64,000 nucleotides of DNA from Sporodiniella umbellata (GCA_025677835.1 JAIXMR010000081.1:1-64000), one strand, 5' to 3'; shown: positions 1 to 13,500, numbered from the stretch's first letter. The notes: generated by a model from the letters alone, not told the origin. Numbers and translations are program-made.

Positions 1-1166
1 GCCTCCAAGACTACCCAGAGACTGTTAGAGACCTTACAATGGCGACGGGAGAAGAAAATCCATGCGCTTGATTATCACCAGTCAGTTGAGTTTTGCCCCG
101 TAGCGTTCTTTCGACATCACGATAAGCTACAGCGACCCTTGCTCTTTGTTAACCTTCGTCATTACCCCACACAGTCTCATTCAGCCGAACGTATCCTTCC
201 CTATGCCAGCCTGATGATGGAAATAGCACGCAAACTGACACTGGAAAAGACCCTCACCACACACTCGCTTGTGTCGCAGGTGATGGTGGTAGTGGATATT
301 CAACAAGCACCGTTCGTAAGTATCCATCGAGAGATCGTTCAGACCATGGAGCTTGTCCTGAGCGTTCATTTCCCGGGCATGATTGCCTCTATCAACGTCA
401 TGAACTTTGGCTGGCTCTATCAAGGTCTATGGTCCATCCTCCAGTGCTTTCTAAACCAAGAGCAAAAAGACGCCATTCGCTTCATTCGCCTTCAGCAGCT
501 CAAGAAGGCCATCGATACCGATTTTATCCCTCAAGGTATAAACGATAGCATCATCATCATGACGTAAGACTGACTCTCCCAAAAAAAAAAAAAAAAAAAA
601 AAAAGCGCTGGGAGGAGCCGACACAGACCAATGGACCCTCGCGTCCGACCCGATTCTCCAGCAGTATGGTAAGCCGCCCGAATTACCCAACACCCCACCG
701 GCTTCTGTCACCTCGCCTTCGGAAGATGTCTTTTTTGACGCGCTTCAAAGCCCTACCCCTGCCCAAGCCCTCAGCATCCGCAATAGTAGTAGGAGTAGTA
801 GGAGTAGTCCATCGCCCCGCCCAACCATCCAGCCGCAAGATATCCTATTGTTCTGGCGAAAACCCCCGGTCCGTCCTACCCCCGTCGACGTGAATCTTCT
901 GTCATTGTTGTCGCTCCCCTACATCGATCCCCATACGTTCTACCTATCTGGCTCATGGCCTATCCTCCCTTCAGCCTATCCTCTCTTGGGCTGGACTTTA
1001 TTTGCTCATCCGGGGTCCGGTCGAAACCATCGCCTATCGATTCCTCTCTCAACTCTTTATCCCTCCTCGTCTACTGACCAAAGCCACCTTGGCTCTCTCT
1101 GCCACCACCGCCGCTCTCTTAAGTACCTCCTTAGCAACCACTCTGGATCATTTAAACACTCCCTAA
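1..1166 (+). CDS. CRAL-TRIO (Sec14-like) lipid-binding protein with C-terminal membrane anchor, 5' truncated
   Basis: The reading frame is open from base 1, so the N-terminus lies outside the window. Exons are 1-535, 606-889 and 975-1166; phases agree at both junctions. The first exon carries the core of a CRAL-TRIO domain: the strand RPLLFVNLRHYP, a helix with MVVVDIQQAP, and FPGMIASINVMNFGWLYQGLW, which matches the lipid-cradle and gate helix of Sec14 and MOSPD2-type proteins. The junction to exon 2 restores FIPQ-ALGGADTDQW, the usual end of the domain (LP-ELGG-D). A Ser/Pro-rich linker follows. Exon 3 gives WAGLYLLIRGPVETIAYRF and a C-terminal hydrophobic Ala/Leu/Thr segment (LALSATTAALLSTSLA) that looks like a tail anchor. 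The likely role is phospholipid binding or transfer at a membrane (family inference). No MSP domain is seen. The stop codon is TAA at 1164-1166. Confidence 0.85.
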
Positions 1167-1503
1167 CTTTATCCTACACTCTCTTGACTCATACCATGTC
1201 CCTTTTTTTTTTTTTTTTTGCACAAAACAAGTAAATAAACTGTTTCTCTACCTAGACCAACTTGTACAGAGCCTCGTGTGGGTTTAGAATGGCTTGAAAC
1301 TTTCTTTTACAAAAAAGAAAAAGAAAAAAAAAAAAAAAAAAGAGAACCGTATTACGCTGTTGGCGCTTCTCGTCGCTTGTTATTAAAAGTCATCCATCGG
1401 CGATCCAACGCGTTTAATTCTCAGAAAAATAAACAGGTGGAGACATTGTCCACACACACACACACACATACATATACACATACACACACGCCGATACACA
1501 CGC

Positions 1504-1535
<32 letters not shown>

Positions 1536-1657
1536 TTTATTTTTTATTTTTTATTTTCTTTTTTTCTTTTTTCCCTTTCTAGTTTATTGAACCGTCAGAT
1601 TACTTGATTTCTTTAGAGACATTGTCGTTTTTGTTTCTGATTATTTGTACATTTGGG
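1167..1657. other. Spacer between the CRAL-TRIO gene and RIM15
   Basis: No coding exon is evident. The spacer holds poly-A, a (CA)n microsatellite at about 1450-1500, a short C run and a long poly-T tract (about 1511-1538), and is presumably the 3' UTR of the upstream gene plus the RIM15 promoter and leader. Confidence 0.6.
1451..1500. repeat. Imperfect (CA)n microsatellite
   Basis: Alternating CA dinucleotides interrupted by TA steps, followed directly by C and T homopolymers. Confidence 0.85.
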
Positions 1658-2880
1658 ATGGATAAAACGAAAGAGTACAACAAGAGAGATAAGGAACGTA
1701 AGGGAGGAAACATACCACCTCGATTGGACCCCATGCTACCCACGACAGCTGTCCATGGCTATGAAAGTAAAATGGCAAGTGAATGGGCTAGTGCCTCCAG
1801 CGCTCGACAGCCTATTCCAGGTGCTTTGACGCTTGATAACAAAAAGAACAGTGAAGAGCTTGGAGAAAGACTGAGCCGAGAAGAGTCCAGCTCACAGCAG
1901 ACGTTATGCCATGGCAACAACAGCTTTCATCGAAAGTCACTTTTGACCGACACCGACTGTATAGACTTTGATACCCCTCGTTCACCCCCCGCGTTCTCTT
2001 CACCCAAGTACGCGAGTCCACCAAAATACGCCAGTCCGCCTGCGGGCAGTGGGGGGAAATACATGGTGCGATCCAAACGTGCCAGTTGGATTGATGCTTC
2101 TTCTGTCCATGAACCCATCGGCAAAGCAAAACACACCGTTTCCCCCACTGGGCCTGAGGACGCCTCACTCAAGTCTGGATCGCTCTCAAAGTTAAGAAAA
2201 GACAGACAGCAGCAATTCTTACAGAACGAGGGCTCGACAAAAAAGAAGCCCTCGATGGATACTGATCTGGAAGATCTAGCACATGAACGCCAGATGTCTG
2301 TCTCCTCGGCTACGACCGATGTGACCTGTGCCAGTGAAGAACCCAGTTCACCTTCTTCTTCTCCACGTAAGTCTTGTTTGAGAACCATTCTATGCCTCTA
2401 AAGAGTTTCTTAGATCGCGTCCGCGCCATGTCTCTCCGTCCACCTTCAGCACCCCATACGCCAGGACGTCGGTCTTCGATGAGCATGCTTCGAAATATGC
2501 CTACTTCAGAACTAGAGGATATCGTCAGCGGAAATTCGCCTAATCCGATACTAGAGACTCCACCCGCCGAATTGATCGCCTCCTCAGCCGCTTCTCAGAA
2601 AGACGCGTTGCATTCTCTCTTGAGAAACCAGAAACAGATCACTAACCGTCGCTCCATGCCCTCCATCGAGCCAGATCGCGATGTGGAGGAAATTCGCCTG
2701 GACACTGGCATGGCCCAGTCACCAACACAATTCTCCACTGCTTCCCGTTCACCCATTTACCCTGCTATCTTACTCAACACTCACATACCCCACACCACCA
2801 CGCACGATCCTCATTTTGACAATGAGAAAATACCAAGGCGTAAGGAAAATAAAATGGATAACATAAGATGCTCAGTATTT

Positions 2881-2912
<32 letters not shown>

Positions 2913-5900
2913 CTTACTGTCCCTTGTTTGTTTCTCTCCTCTCCCACCACCTCTTCCTTCCCTCCCTCCCTCCCTTTTTCTTTGGTCTGTTTTTGTGATG
3001 TATTAATTTTGCTTTGTTTTTTTTTTTTTTTTTTTTCTTATTCTATCTATCTCTAGTGATTATGAAAAGAAAGAGTGCTCGTTTCAGTCAACACGATTCC
3101 ATGGCATCTTCCTCACTCTGCGGTCCTATCGGTTCCGATGAAGACTATGCCAAAGAACTGTTCATGTCACGTTCAGCCAAAGTCAGGCGATGGTGTAGTT
3201 TGCGTATGCTTACACCTGACAAGCTGAGCCGGAGAAGAAACAGCATGGGTTCTGTTTCTGACATGAAAAGCCATGGATCGACCCGATGGCGACAAGCCAA
3301 GGATGCGCGGAGAGAGACGGTGGATCAACGCGTGAATACGATTGCCTGGGTAGACTGGCTAGAAGAATACTGGATCATCAAAGCGCAAGAGATCCGACGC
3401 CGTTCTTCTCAACAAGAGGAATCCCCCTACCAATCACCTCAACATTCACCCAAACACTCACCTCATCGATCCCGGCGTGATTCCCTTGTGTCGCGCAAGT
3501 TGCCCAATTTTTGGCACTCGGTGAGAGCCAACGTCGAGCATTATTCTCAACCTTTGGCTGTCGAAAGCCAGCCAAGAGGCTTGCCATTGAATCTTCAAAG
3601 CCTACATCCATTAGAACCAAAAGAGGAACCCCACCCTTCAGACAAAGCGGTCGAAAGCCCCCCTGTACGAAAGAACCCAGTGACAGAAAAGAATCTGGCG
3701 AAACGCGTCGGCTATCGCTTTTTCAATGCAGGGAATCGAATGGGTACCTTTGGCCAGATGCTAGGCTCCCATCAGGATACAGACACACCTCTCCTGCGTC
3801 AAGTACAACAGTCGGTCAAAATCCGGCTTCAGCTGGCAAAAGAAGCTTGCGACGCAGAACTTCGAAGTATCATTGACGGCCTGAACGAGTATGTAGAACG
3901 TGGCCTACAGTATGTAGAAAGTATCGATACCGTGGCTGATGCACGGTCCATGGCAACCACCACCGTTGAAAACATGTTGGAAGAAAGCACGCTGGACCTG
4001 CTCGATCCTATTCTTACCCTGGTCTCTGAAGATACTTATCTCCCCACCCCTTTTATCTTGACCTTGCAAGACCTTATCACCTTGGCACAACATGTCATGG
4101 ATACCACCCTGGATGAGATTCTTGAGACCACCGGCGCGTGTGCTGAAGCCGTCTCGGACCTTCAGAGTATAGGCGCTCGTTGGGACACCCATTCTGAATG
4201 GCCCTGTCGTGAATGGTACGTTCGACTCTTGCTTGGTATCGCCGCTCTCAATCGGGTGGTAGAATGGTGGGCTGCCGAAAAAGGATTCTGGTCAGTGCAT
4301 GGCACATCCACCACCGCCAGTCCGTTGGTTCTTCCCAGTGACACTGAAGATACAGAATCCATTGGGAAAATAGAATACCCTGCGTTGGATGACGGGGAGA
4401 AATACAGAAGCGATGACCTGTCTACCGATGTTGACTATGAGTTCCTATTACAACAAGAAGCAGAAAAAAGTCAAAACACCACCCTCATCGTCGAATTGGG
4501 ACTGGGCACTCCCACCATTCAGTACGTGAGCCCGGTTTGGCTGGATGTGGTTGGGTAAGCCCTACCCTTGGTTCTTTCCACACACATAAAACTAACCAAA
4601 GCGTTAGATCCAATCCACACTCTGTTCTCGGTCGTAGCATGACTGAATTTCTTTCCGATCAGGACAAACAAGTACTCATTCACGCCACACACGCCCTACT
4701 CATCGATAACTCGCGTACATCCGAAGTCAAATTTCACGTACTGACAAACGAAAAACAGATCGAGATGGAAGGCAACGGAATGCTCATGTACAATCAACTC
4801 ACCGCTGAACCCAGTCATACGATGTGGGTGATGAAGCCATGTTCGGTACAAGAGAAAGTAAGGCATCGATCCAAATCTGAGCCTTTCATCTTGGCTGAGC
4901 CTGCTACGGAGGAAGAACAGTCCATGTCACATCACAAACTAAAGTCCTTACCGCCTGTCCTCTGCCGCGTCTGCGAACGGTTGGTGCTGGCCATCTTTTT
5001 CGAGAGGCATTCCACTCTCTGTGTTGAGATACACCAAAGCGAAATGGATGTCAACGCCTGTAACGATAGCATCTTGGAACTCAAGCATATCATCAACGAA
5101 CGTATCGAAAACACAAGACTAGAGATAGAAAACGCCGAACATCTCCCCCCAATAGAAACCACCCTGGAGAGAGGCAACGATCCCATCTTTGGTGACTTTC
5201 TGCCTCTGGAGGACGCCATCAAGCCTTTGGACTTAAAACGCGCTGAACTGGAGATCTACAAGGACCTGCTGGAGATCTTGGAGGTTGCCTTGGTCATAGC
5301 CATGCCCGGCACAGACGAAAGTACACTAGAGCAAGGAGAGAGCCTACAGTCTCCTAAATCAAAGGACAGCATCATTCAAGTGCTCTATTGGCGTGCACCC
5401 AACACAAACGATTCCATTCTCTCTTTACTCATCAAAGATGTAGAAGAACTCACCAAGAGTAAGGTGGATGCAGTCAATCGGATGCGAGATCGAATACAAT
5501 ACAACTATCGTATCCGAGAAGACTTTCAGAAAAATACAGAACAGATGCCAAACGGATCCGAATTCGTTTCTTTCGATCAAAAAACAGAGGAGGAGGAAGA
5601 AGAACAAGAAGAAATCCCCAAAAAGACCAATAAAAGACCTCAGTTTCAACCCAAGCCCGAGGGAAGAAAGGGACTCTTTGACCGTATCAAATCATGGAGA
5701 CTGAAACGGCCTTCAAGCATGGTCAACCGTTTCTCTCGTAGACTGAAATCACTTACACCCGATGCCATCCATACGCCTATTGTAGAGATGGAAACCATCG
5801 ATACGCCTATCGGCTCCCCTGCCCTTCGCCCCAAGAGCTATCTTAAACACAGAGATTCCTCTGGCTCAAGCACTCCCAACAGTCAATCCAACATGGGAAA

Positions 5901-6343
5901 ATCTCCACTTTCTCCTCTCCATCCATCCGCTGTATCCAGGCCAACCTTTCCAAGCATCAAAGATTTCGATATCATCAAACCCATCAGTAAAGGCGCCTTT
6001 GGTTCCGTCTTTTTGGCTAAAAAGCGTACCACAGGCGATTATTATGCCATCAAATTTTTGAAAAAATCAGACATGATTGCTAAAAATCAGGTCATGAACG
6101 TCAAGGCCGAACGAATGATTCTCATGTCACAGACTGACAGCCCTTTTGTGACCAAACTCTACTATACTTTTCAATCAAAAGACTACCTGTACCTTGTTTT
6201 GGAATACTTGAATGGTGGTGATTGCTCTGCCCTCATCAAAGTCATTGGCAGTTTATCAGAAGATTGGGCTCGTAACTATTTAGCAGAGGTAACACTGGGT
6301 CTAGAATACTTGCAAAGCAAAAACGTAGTGCATCGGTAAGCTT

Positions 6344-6387
<44 letters not shown>

Positions 6388-8252
6388 TGCAGAGTTTAAT
6401 CCCTCTTTTTTTTTTTTTATTTTCTTATTTTTTTTTTTGGTGACAGCGACCTTAAGCCAGATAATTTACTGATAGATCAAAATGGGCACTTGAAGTTGAT
6501 CGATTTTGGATTGTCTCGTATTGGTTTCTTGGACCGACGAGTGAGGGATGAATTAACAACGTCTGGACCCGATCGAGAACAACCTACGTCGCCCGCCCCT
6601 TCAAGGTCAGGCACACCACCTCAATCACCTGAAGATTCCTCAACAACGCCTACGAGTGCCATTTACCGTCACTCGTATTTTAGTTTTCTGTTTGATCAAC
6701 CAAGCTCGGGAATGAGTACACCTTTGCATATTCCCAACGAAATGAACTGGACAAATGCTTCCGATTCTCGTCATCACCGTCGACATGTATCTGGTACTCT
6801 GTCAGAGATTAGTTCGTCTTTAGGAAAATCCGACCTACCTGACAATAACATACCACGACAAGCTGTAGGGACGCCAGATTATTTGGCACCAGAAAGTATT
6901 CTAGGCACAGGACAAGATTCAATGGTTGACTGGGTAAGCATCGTCTGTAGTATATGTGTGAACCACTCATCGTTTCTGTATAGTGGGCGCTTGGTGTGAT
7001 TTGTTACGAGTTTATTTTTGGGATTCCACCTTTCCATGCAGAGAGCCCTGACAAAGTATTCGATAATATACTTTCGCGTCGAATCGATTGGCACGAAAAG
7101 GTGATTACCATCGCACCGGAAACGCGTGATTTTATGGAAAGGCTTATGGAGCAAGATCCCACACGACGTCTTGGCTACAATGGAGCTCAAGAAGTCAAAA
7201 ATCATCCTTTTTTTGCCAATATCAACTGGGATACGATTCTAACTGAAGCGCCTTCCTTTATTCCTCAACCCGTAGGTATGGAAGACACAGACTACTTTGA
7301 CTCTCGTGGCGCTACTATGCAAAATATGCCAGAAACTGCTCAAGCCCAAGTAAAGAGGGCAAACGATATCATCCAAGATCAAAACCCTGAAAACGTGCTA
7401 CACCCAACCACAGATAAAGAGGACGGCTCCTTTGGGACTTTTATGTACAAAAATCTTCCCGTCTTGGAGAAAGAAAATGAGGATTTGATTCGCAAGATTC
7501 GTAATGTGTCTGTTGACGCAGGCAAACGCAAGTCTGTTTCCAATGTTCCCTTCACTGTGGCTCCTTCTACTAAGCTCACCGGACGGACCAACCTACCACT
7601 TATACCCACAAAGATGTCAGACATGTACAAAACTCACCCTGCAAGGTCTCGATCTGCTTCCACCCCATTATCTGACCCCAAGTTCATATCCACCGCCAGT
7701 AGCAGTTCACCTAGCCCTCGATCCAATCAGGGTCATAAGCCAGAACATCATCACAGATATCATTCCCAAGGTGAAGCCGAATCCCGCTCACCTCTTTGCA
7801 AGCTGGAAAGATCGTGGTCTGTGAATAGTAAAAATCCTTCTTTGACATGCCTTGTTGCTGACGATAACCCTATCAGCTGCAAGATTATTGAAACCATTCT
7901 GCACATGCTTCACTGTCAATGTCTTATTGTCCGAAATGGAGCACAAGCCATACGTTCAGCCATGAGTGATGTACGCTATGATATCATCTTTTTGGATATT
8001 CGTATGCCCATCAGTAAGTTAAAAACAGTATACATGCATCTCAATTAACCCTAACAACCATTAGTCGATGGTGAGTCTGTAGCAAGGATGATCAAGTCTT
8101 CCAATAACACTAATCGAGATACCCCAATTGTTGCTGTTACAGCTTATGAGCACTCTGCTCAACTATCAAAAACGTTCGATCATGTTTTGAGCAAGCCTGT
8201 AACTAAGGATGTTATTTTACAGAGTTTGAAACAGTTTTGTCATTTTTCTTGA
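1658..8252 (+). CDS. RIM15: Rim15/Cek1-type serine/threonine protein kinase with PAS, zinc-binding and response-regulator domains
   Basis: Seven exons (1658-2366, 2414-2839, 3057-4554, 4608-6335, 6447-6933, 6984-8013, 8065-8252) join in phase to about 2021 residues. The N-terminal 870 residues are Ser/Pro-rich and low complexity. A PAS-like region begins at about 885 (SVLGRSMTEFLSDQDKQ). A C2HC-like finger (CRVCERLVLAIFFERHSTLC) lies near 1000. The AGC-family kinase domain spans about 1331-1713: glycine loop SKGAFGSV, YYAIKF lysine, HRDLKPDN (split by intron 4), DFG, then a roughly 120-residue insert before GTPDYLAPE, as in Rim15/Greatwall kinases. A C-terminal receiver domain (about 1903-2021) has the acidic pair VADDN, phospho-acceptor in FLDIRMP, Thr in IVAVTAY and Lys in LSKPV. 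In yeasts this kinase integrates TORC1, PKA and phosphate signals for quiescence and acts through endosulfines; here that is by homology. The start ATG at 1658 is the first followed by a sustained protein-like frame. Confidence 0.95.
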
Positions 8253-8664
8253 TTGACTTTTTTTTTTTTTTTTGAAGTAAATAGGACTGTACTACGCTTA
8301 CTTGCTATATTTAATATACATTGTTACCAAAGTTTTGTTTTTCTTTAGAGTAGAAATTGACTGTGTACAAGCATGATAAATGTCTTGCTTTTTGTTTTTG
8401 TTTTTTTTTTTTTTGGCTTTCTTTTCAACTACGTACTGTGCCTGGAATTTAAAGCAAAAGTGTGAAAAGTATTCGTCTTAAAACTGTCCACTGGGTCAAT
8501 GAAATATTTCAAAACAGCCAATCAATTTTTATTTCCTTCAGCTGTTTGCTAGCAGCAAGTTATTTTTCTTTTATAATCACTATTTGAATTTCTAAATCAG
8601 CCAATATTTACCTGACTGTAAAAAATAAGATTTTTGCTTTTTTCTTTCAAACAAAACAAAAAGC
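8253..8664. other. Spacer RIM15-LCB1
   Basis: AT-rich DNA with poly-T runs. No coding exon is seen. It probably holds the RIM15 3' UTR and the LCB1 promoter. Confidence 0.6.
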
Positions 8665-10510
8665 ATGTCAAACGGACAGGTTGTGCAGGATACTGCTTTG
8701 TTTATCAACTCTACCATTCATTCTATTTATGAGTTGGTAGAGGCTGTTCCAGGCTCTCATTTGGCCATCTCTTATTTAAAAACTGCTTACCAAAATGACC
8801 CTTTTCGAGTAGCTCTTGAATTGTTTTTAGTTTTCTTTGCCATGAAATACATGTTTTCAAGAAAATATAAGCCTAATGATAACAATGTTATTTTGACAGA
8901 AAAAGTGAGTTGGTCATTTTTTTTTTTAAAAGAAAAAAAAAAAACAATCTGCTAATGAAGCGATAGGAAATTGATGACCTTGTTGAAGAATGGCAACCTG
9001 AACCGCTAGCACCTAGACTCACTACTTATGACCGCATGAACCTTGAAAAAATACCTGTGTTGACTGGACCTCAATCAGCCAAGGTCAAAGTCAGTGGTCA
9101 TGCCAAGCCTTTGATGAATTTAGCTACCTATAACTTTTTGAATTTGACAGCCTCTGAACAAATCCGTACCAAAGCTGTCGAGACTTTGCGTAACTATGGT
9201 GTTGGCTCTTGTGGCCCACCTGGATTTTATGGTACGATTGATGTTCATATGGATCTCGAACGCGATATTGCCCGTTTTTTAGGCACAGATGATGCCATTA
9301 TTTATGCTCAAGGTTTTTCCACCATTTCCTCTGTTATTCCTGCTTTCGCTAAGCGCGGAGACTATTTAGTTGTGTAAAATCAGATGAATTGGTTGCTGTG
9401 GGAGGGCTTTTTTTTTTTTTTTTGGTTTCTAACACGTTTTATAGTGATGAAGGCGTAAGCTTTGCTATCCAGAAAGGTGTTCAGATCTCCCGTTCTATTG
9501 TACGATTTTACAAACATAATGACATGGAAGATTTAGAAAGAGTTTTAAATGATATTCAAGCTGAGCATGTGAAGGTAGGACTACTATTTTTAATAATACA
9601 TATCTACAGATATTAAAATCGACATTCCCTTAGCACAAGAAGCGCCTTACTCGTCGTTTTATTGTCACAGAAGGCCTCTTTGCTAACTTTGGTGATATTG
9701 CTCCTTTGGATAAATTGGTAAACTTTTACAACATCAAAGTAGTGTACTGACCCATGTTTATTAGGTTGAACTCAAAAAGAAATTCAAATACCGTTTAATT
9801 TTAGATGAATCCCAATCCATTGGTGTTGTTGGTAGCCGAGGCGCTGGGTTAACAGATTTATATAACGTTGATGTACGTTTTACCGTCAATGTATTTCGGC
9901 AGCTACTGATTATTTAAATTAGGCTAAAGAAATTGATATGATTGTGGGATCCTTGGCCAATGCTATTTGTGGTTCCGGAGGTTTCTGTGCTGGAAGCGTT
10001 GAGGTGATTGATCACCAACGTCTCTCTGGAAGCGCTTACTGTTTCTCTGCATCTATGCCAGCCATGTTGGCCGTATCTGCTTCAGAAGCATTCAAGATCA
10101 TTGGACAACAACCTGCCCTTTTGAAAGAGTTGGCTGAGCGCGTTTCTACCTTCCGCCAAGTATTGGCCCACAAATCGTTGGAACCCTTTATCTACATGGA
10201 CTCTCCTGACGCTCAATCGCCTTCGCCTTTCTTTCATATTCGTATCAAAGATTCCTTTCTTCAACAACTTCCCTTGGTCAAAGTGAACCGCGAAACAGAA
10301 GAACGCTTATTACAAGATGTTGTTGATGAATGCGCCACTCAAGGTGTGCTTATAACGCGCGCCAAGTATGTATATGACCAAGAGTTGGACTGCCCCAAAG
10401 CAAGCATCAAGATCTATACAACCATTGGCCTTAGTAAGAAAGAAAATGATAAGGCTGCTAATGTTGTGAAGGTGGCCATTATCAAGATTTTCAGCAAATG
10501 GAGAAAATAA
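8665..10510 (+). CDS. LCB1: Serine palmitoyltransferase subunit 1 (LCB1)
   Basis: Six exons (8665-8904, 8967-9373, 9445-9574, 9634-9717, 9765-9872, 9923-10510) give 518 residues, close to fungal Lcb1. The protein starts with a short lumenal part and one membrane helix ([16 protein letters not shown]). The alpha-oxoamine synthase fold follows: [64 protein letters not shown] and [11 protein letters not shown]. At the position where catalytic family members bind pyridoxal phosphate the sequence is [16 protein letters not shown], without lysine; this marks the non-catalytic LCB1 subunit rather than LCB2. It forms the ER heterodimer that condenses serine with palmitoyl-CoA, the first step of sphingolipid synthesis (family knowledge). 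The ATG at 8665 precedes the hydrophobic anchor. A poly-A-rich 3' end follows the stop at 10508-10510, with the convergent SIN3 gene ending only 75 bp further on. Confidence 0.96.
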
Positions 10511-10585
10511 ACTTTAATAATAACAATAATAATAGTAATCATCACAATCTAATAAACACTTTAAAAAAAAAAATGACGCTCTTTT

Positions 10586-13500
10586 TTATTTAAATAACGC
10601 ATTCGCCTCACTCTCCATTAAGGCACGACTTTCCGGATCCAGATGCTTTGACCAACCTGTGGTTGGACTCGAAAGCCATTCTTGCCACTTTGATTCTTTT
10701 CTTTGAACATGTTGTTTATGAGGACGTACAAAGACATCTTCAGAGCCAACAATATAATACATGTGATAACTACTTTGATCGATCTTATATTGTAGCTTAG
10801 ACCTTACAAATATTCTGTTGAGATGTTCGTCTTGAGGTCGTAGGTTACTACAAAAGGGAAAATGAGCCAAACTTATTCTGAGTGGTATAGAGCTCGCTTA
10901 CCGGCGCAAGAAGGAAGGTTTCATTTGAGACGCATCAATACCGTCTGTAGTGTTTACCCAATCCATGTAACTAGCGACATAGTCTTCGTATTCATCTTCT
11001 GTTGTGGGCTCCATCATATAGTCATCTTTACCAATAAGTTGTATTGTCGTACATCGTGACTCGTTGTCCTGCAAATAAACATTAATTTACTTTTTTTGTG
11101 AGGGAGGGGAATACTTGCAAAATTGATTCTGTAAAGATGGTCAGATGAACCCGCTACATCCTCTGCTCTTAAACGGTACACGGCTAGTGTTCTAGGTGAC
11201 ATGGATTCCAGTCCTTTGTCACATTTAAATAACCGAATTAGCTCAACAGATTTGGGATCTGTGATCACTGTTTGAATCTAGCAAACATAGTAAGTATAAT
11301 ACTTTTTTTTTTTCTTAAAAAAAAAAAAAAAAGAGAGAGAGAGAGAGAGGGGCCCAGTATACCTGTTTGATCATGGTGTGAACCAGTTTATCGACCGTGA
11401 ACAAAAGATAGGCATCAGTCACAAATATATAACGTGTGTATTCTTCAAAAAGATTTTGGTCAATCTCCCCTTCGAAAAATCTATCAATCAAGTCTAACAA
11501 GGCAGGGTAATATCCTTTGGAGATATCCGCTTCTGTTATTGTGCTTAGTATATACTAACGATTTGATAGAGACTTTTTTTTGTTTTACCGTCGTATCGTT
11601 TACTATAAAGCCCAAGATCATTTGCTACCTTGTTGACTCGTTTACCCATTCTAGGCTTTTGTTCCATTTCTGCACCTAACGTTTTCAACTTGTATAGTCT
11701 TTCGTAAAGTATCTAAAGAAGAGAATTAGTAGTGAGAAATATTAATTTGCAAGTGTTTTACCTGATAAAGTCGGAAAAAGCAATAAAAGGATGTGTTACA
11801 AAAAAAGCTATATAGGCTTCGTTTTTTGATACCACCAGGAGCAATCACAGCCGCAGCCGCAGCCAAAAGTGTTTCGTTTTCCAAAGGGTCGTTGGACGAA
11901 GGTTGGAGAGTATCTTGGTCTTTGGTCAAGACTTCGCGCAAGAGATCCATGACATGATCGTCTTCTTTCACTGTGGTTCTTTTAGTACCGGTTTCTGATT
12001 CTTCTGTATGCGTTGAACGGTCATCGTCAATCTCTTCTTCCATCTCCTCTTCTTCTAGCTGTACTTCTTCTACTGTCTCTTTTTTATAGCGCATTGCCTG
12101 GTTGTCTTTTTCGGATACTACGGTCTCAACTTGGAAGCACAAGGGGATGAATGTTTTGATGAACAGTCTGATTCTTTCGCGATCGCTGTTGGTATAGCCC
12201 GACTGTCTGTCCACAAAAGAATAAATAATACGTGTGATATCTTTGAACAGTTCGAGGTCTTTGAAATCAAACTTGAATTGCTCGTCTCGCTTGGAGCGTC
12301 GTTTGTTATGTAATTTATGTTCGATTTCGGTTACAAGCGCCTTGGGTGCCATCGTCTTACGGTCGTTTCCTTTGTAAGTGATTCCCTGATAATCCAATGC
12401 ACGATAAAAGTTTTTGGCGTCAATCTCCCTCCACACTTTATTCCATTCACGCTACAAAAAAAAAGATGAATATACTATGTGGTGTATGTTTATGAAGACA
12501 TGTTTGTTACCTGTGCCCTTTTCCATTCTTCATCTTTTTGTTTTAATCTTTTCAAGAGGATAGGTATGACTTGAGAAGGATTAGAGTACAAGAGCTCAAT
12601 GATTTCCAATCCACGTTCTTTATCGTAAATTTTCTTGATGATTCGTTCATAGATAGTGACCGACTCACCGCCCAAGCCAGGCCTTAATCTAAAATGACTT
12701 CTTTCTTCAGGAGACATGCGTTCAATGCGACGGTCGATAGGTTCTAGTAAGGCAATGACGTTTAGGTTGGCGTCAATGTTCATATTGTAGTCGTAACGTT
12801 CTTCTTCACAACGATGCATGGCTTCTTCATACTGACTCTTTTTAGAGGCTACAAAACCGTCTTCTTCACTAGCCCAAATAGGGTGGGACACGTATTCATC
12901 ATTGAGCACCTCCCAACAGAGCTGGTCTCTGCCTGAACAAGGCTGATTTTGCCATTCTTTGGGTACCACACGATAACTGGGGCTTTCATGGCTACCGGTA
13001 GTCTGGCAGGTGTTAAGATCCGGTTTGCTGACCATATCCGAAGGCTTCTCAATAGCGTGTTCTTTAGGTTCGTAGCCAATCATGTTCTTAAACCAACCAA
13101 ACAGCTCACGATGATTACCGATAAAGATGGCTACCTGTTCCACTAATGTGTCGAGACTGATGATCTGTAAGGTATATAAGTTCAACGTTTTAAGGAACTC
13201 TTCATAGGAAGGCTTGTTGCCGATATGTTTTCGAATACGTTCAAACAATTCAATTTCTTCTGATGACACCGAAGGTTTTGAAGGATCAAAGTTTGAAAAA
13301 GAAAATGTATCTTGTTTTGAACGCTTCTATAGAACATGGATAAGCCTATTTTTTTTTTTTTTTGGAATGTGTAGATATATCTATTTAAGCATTCACTTGC
13401 CTGGTGGGTTCGTTTCTTTTTGCTGATCGGTAAAGAACCTGTTGATCCATTTCGCTTTCCATGAGCGATGTCAAATAGACTAGATTGGCCGGTGATATCA

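Noticed and set aside
666..893. Open frame overlapping the CRAL-TRIO gene in another frame
   Set aside because: The other frame (GKPPELPNTPPASVTSPSSED) continues directly from the ALGGADTDQW motif and joins in phase to exon 3, so this frame is a shadow.
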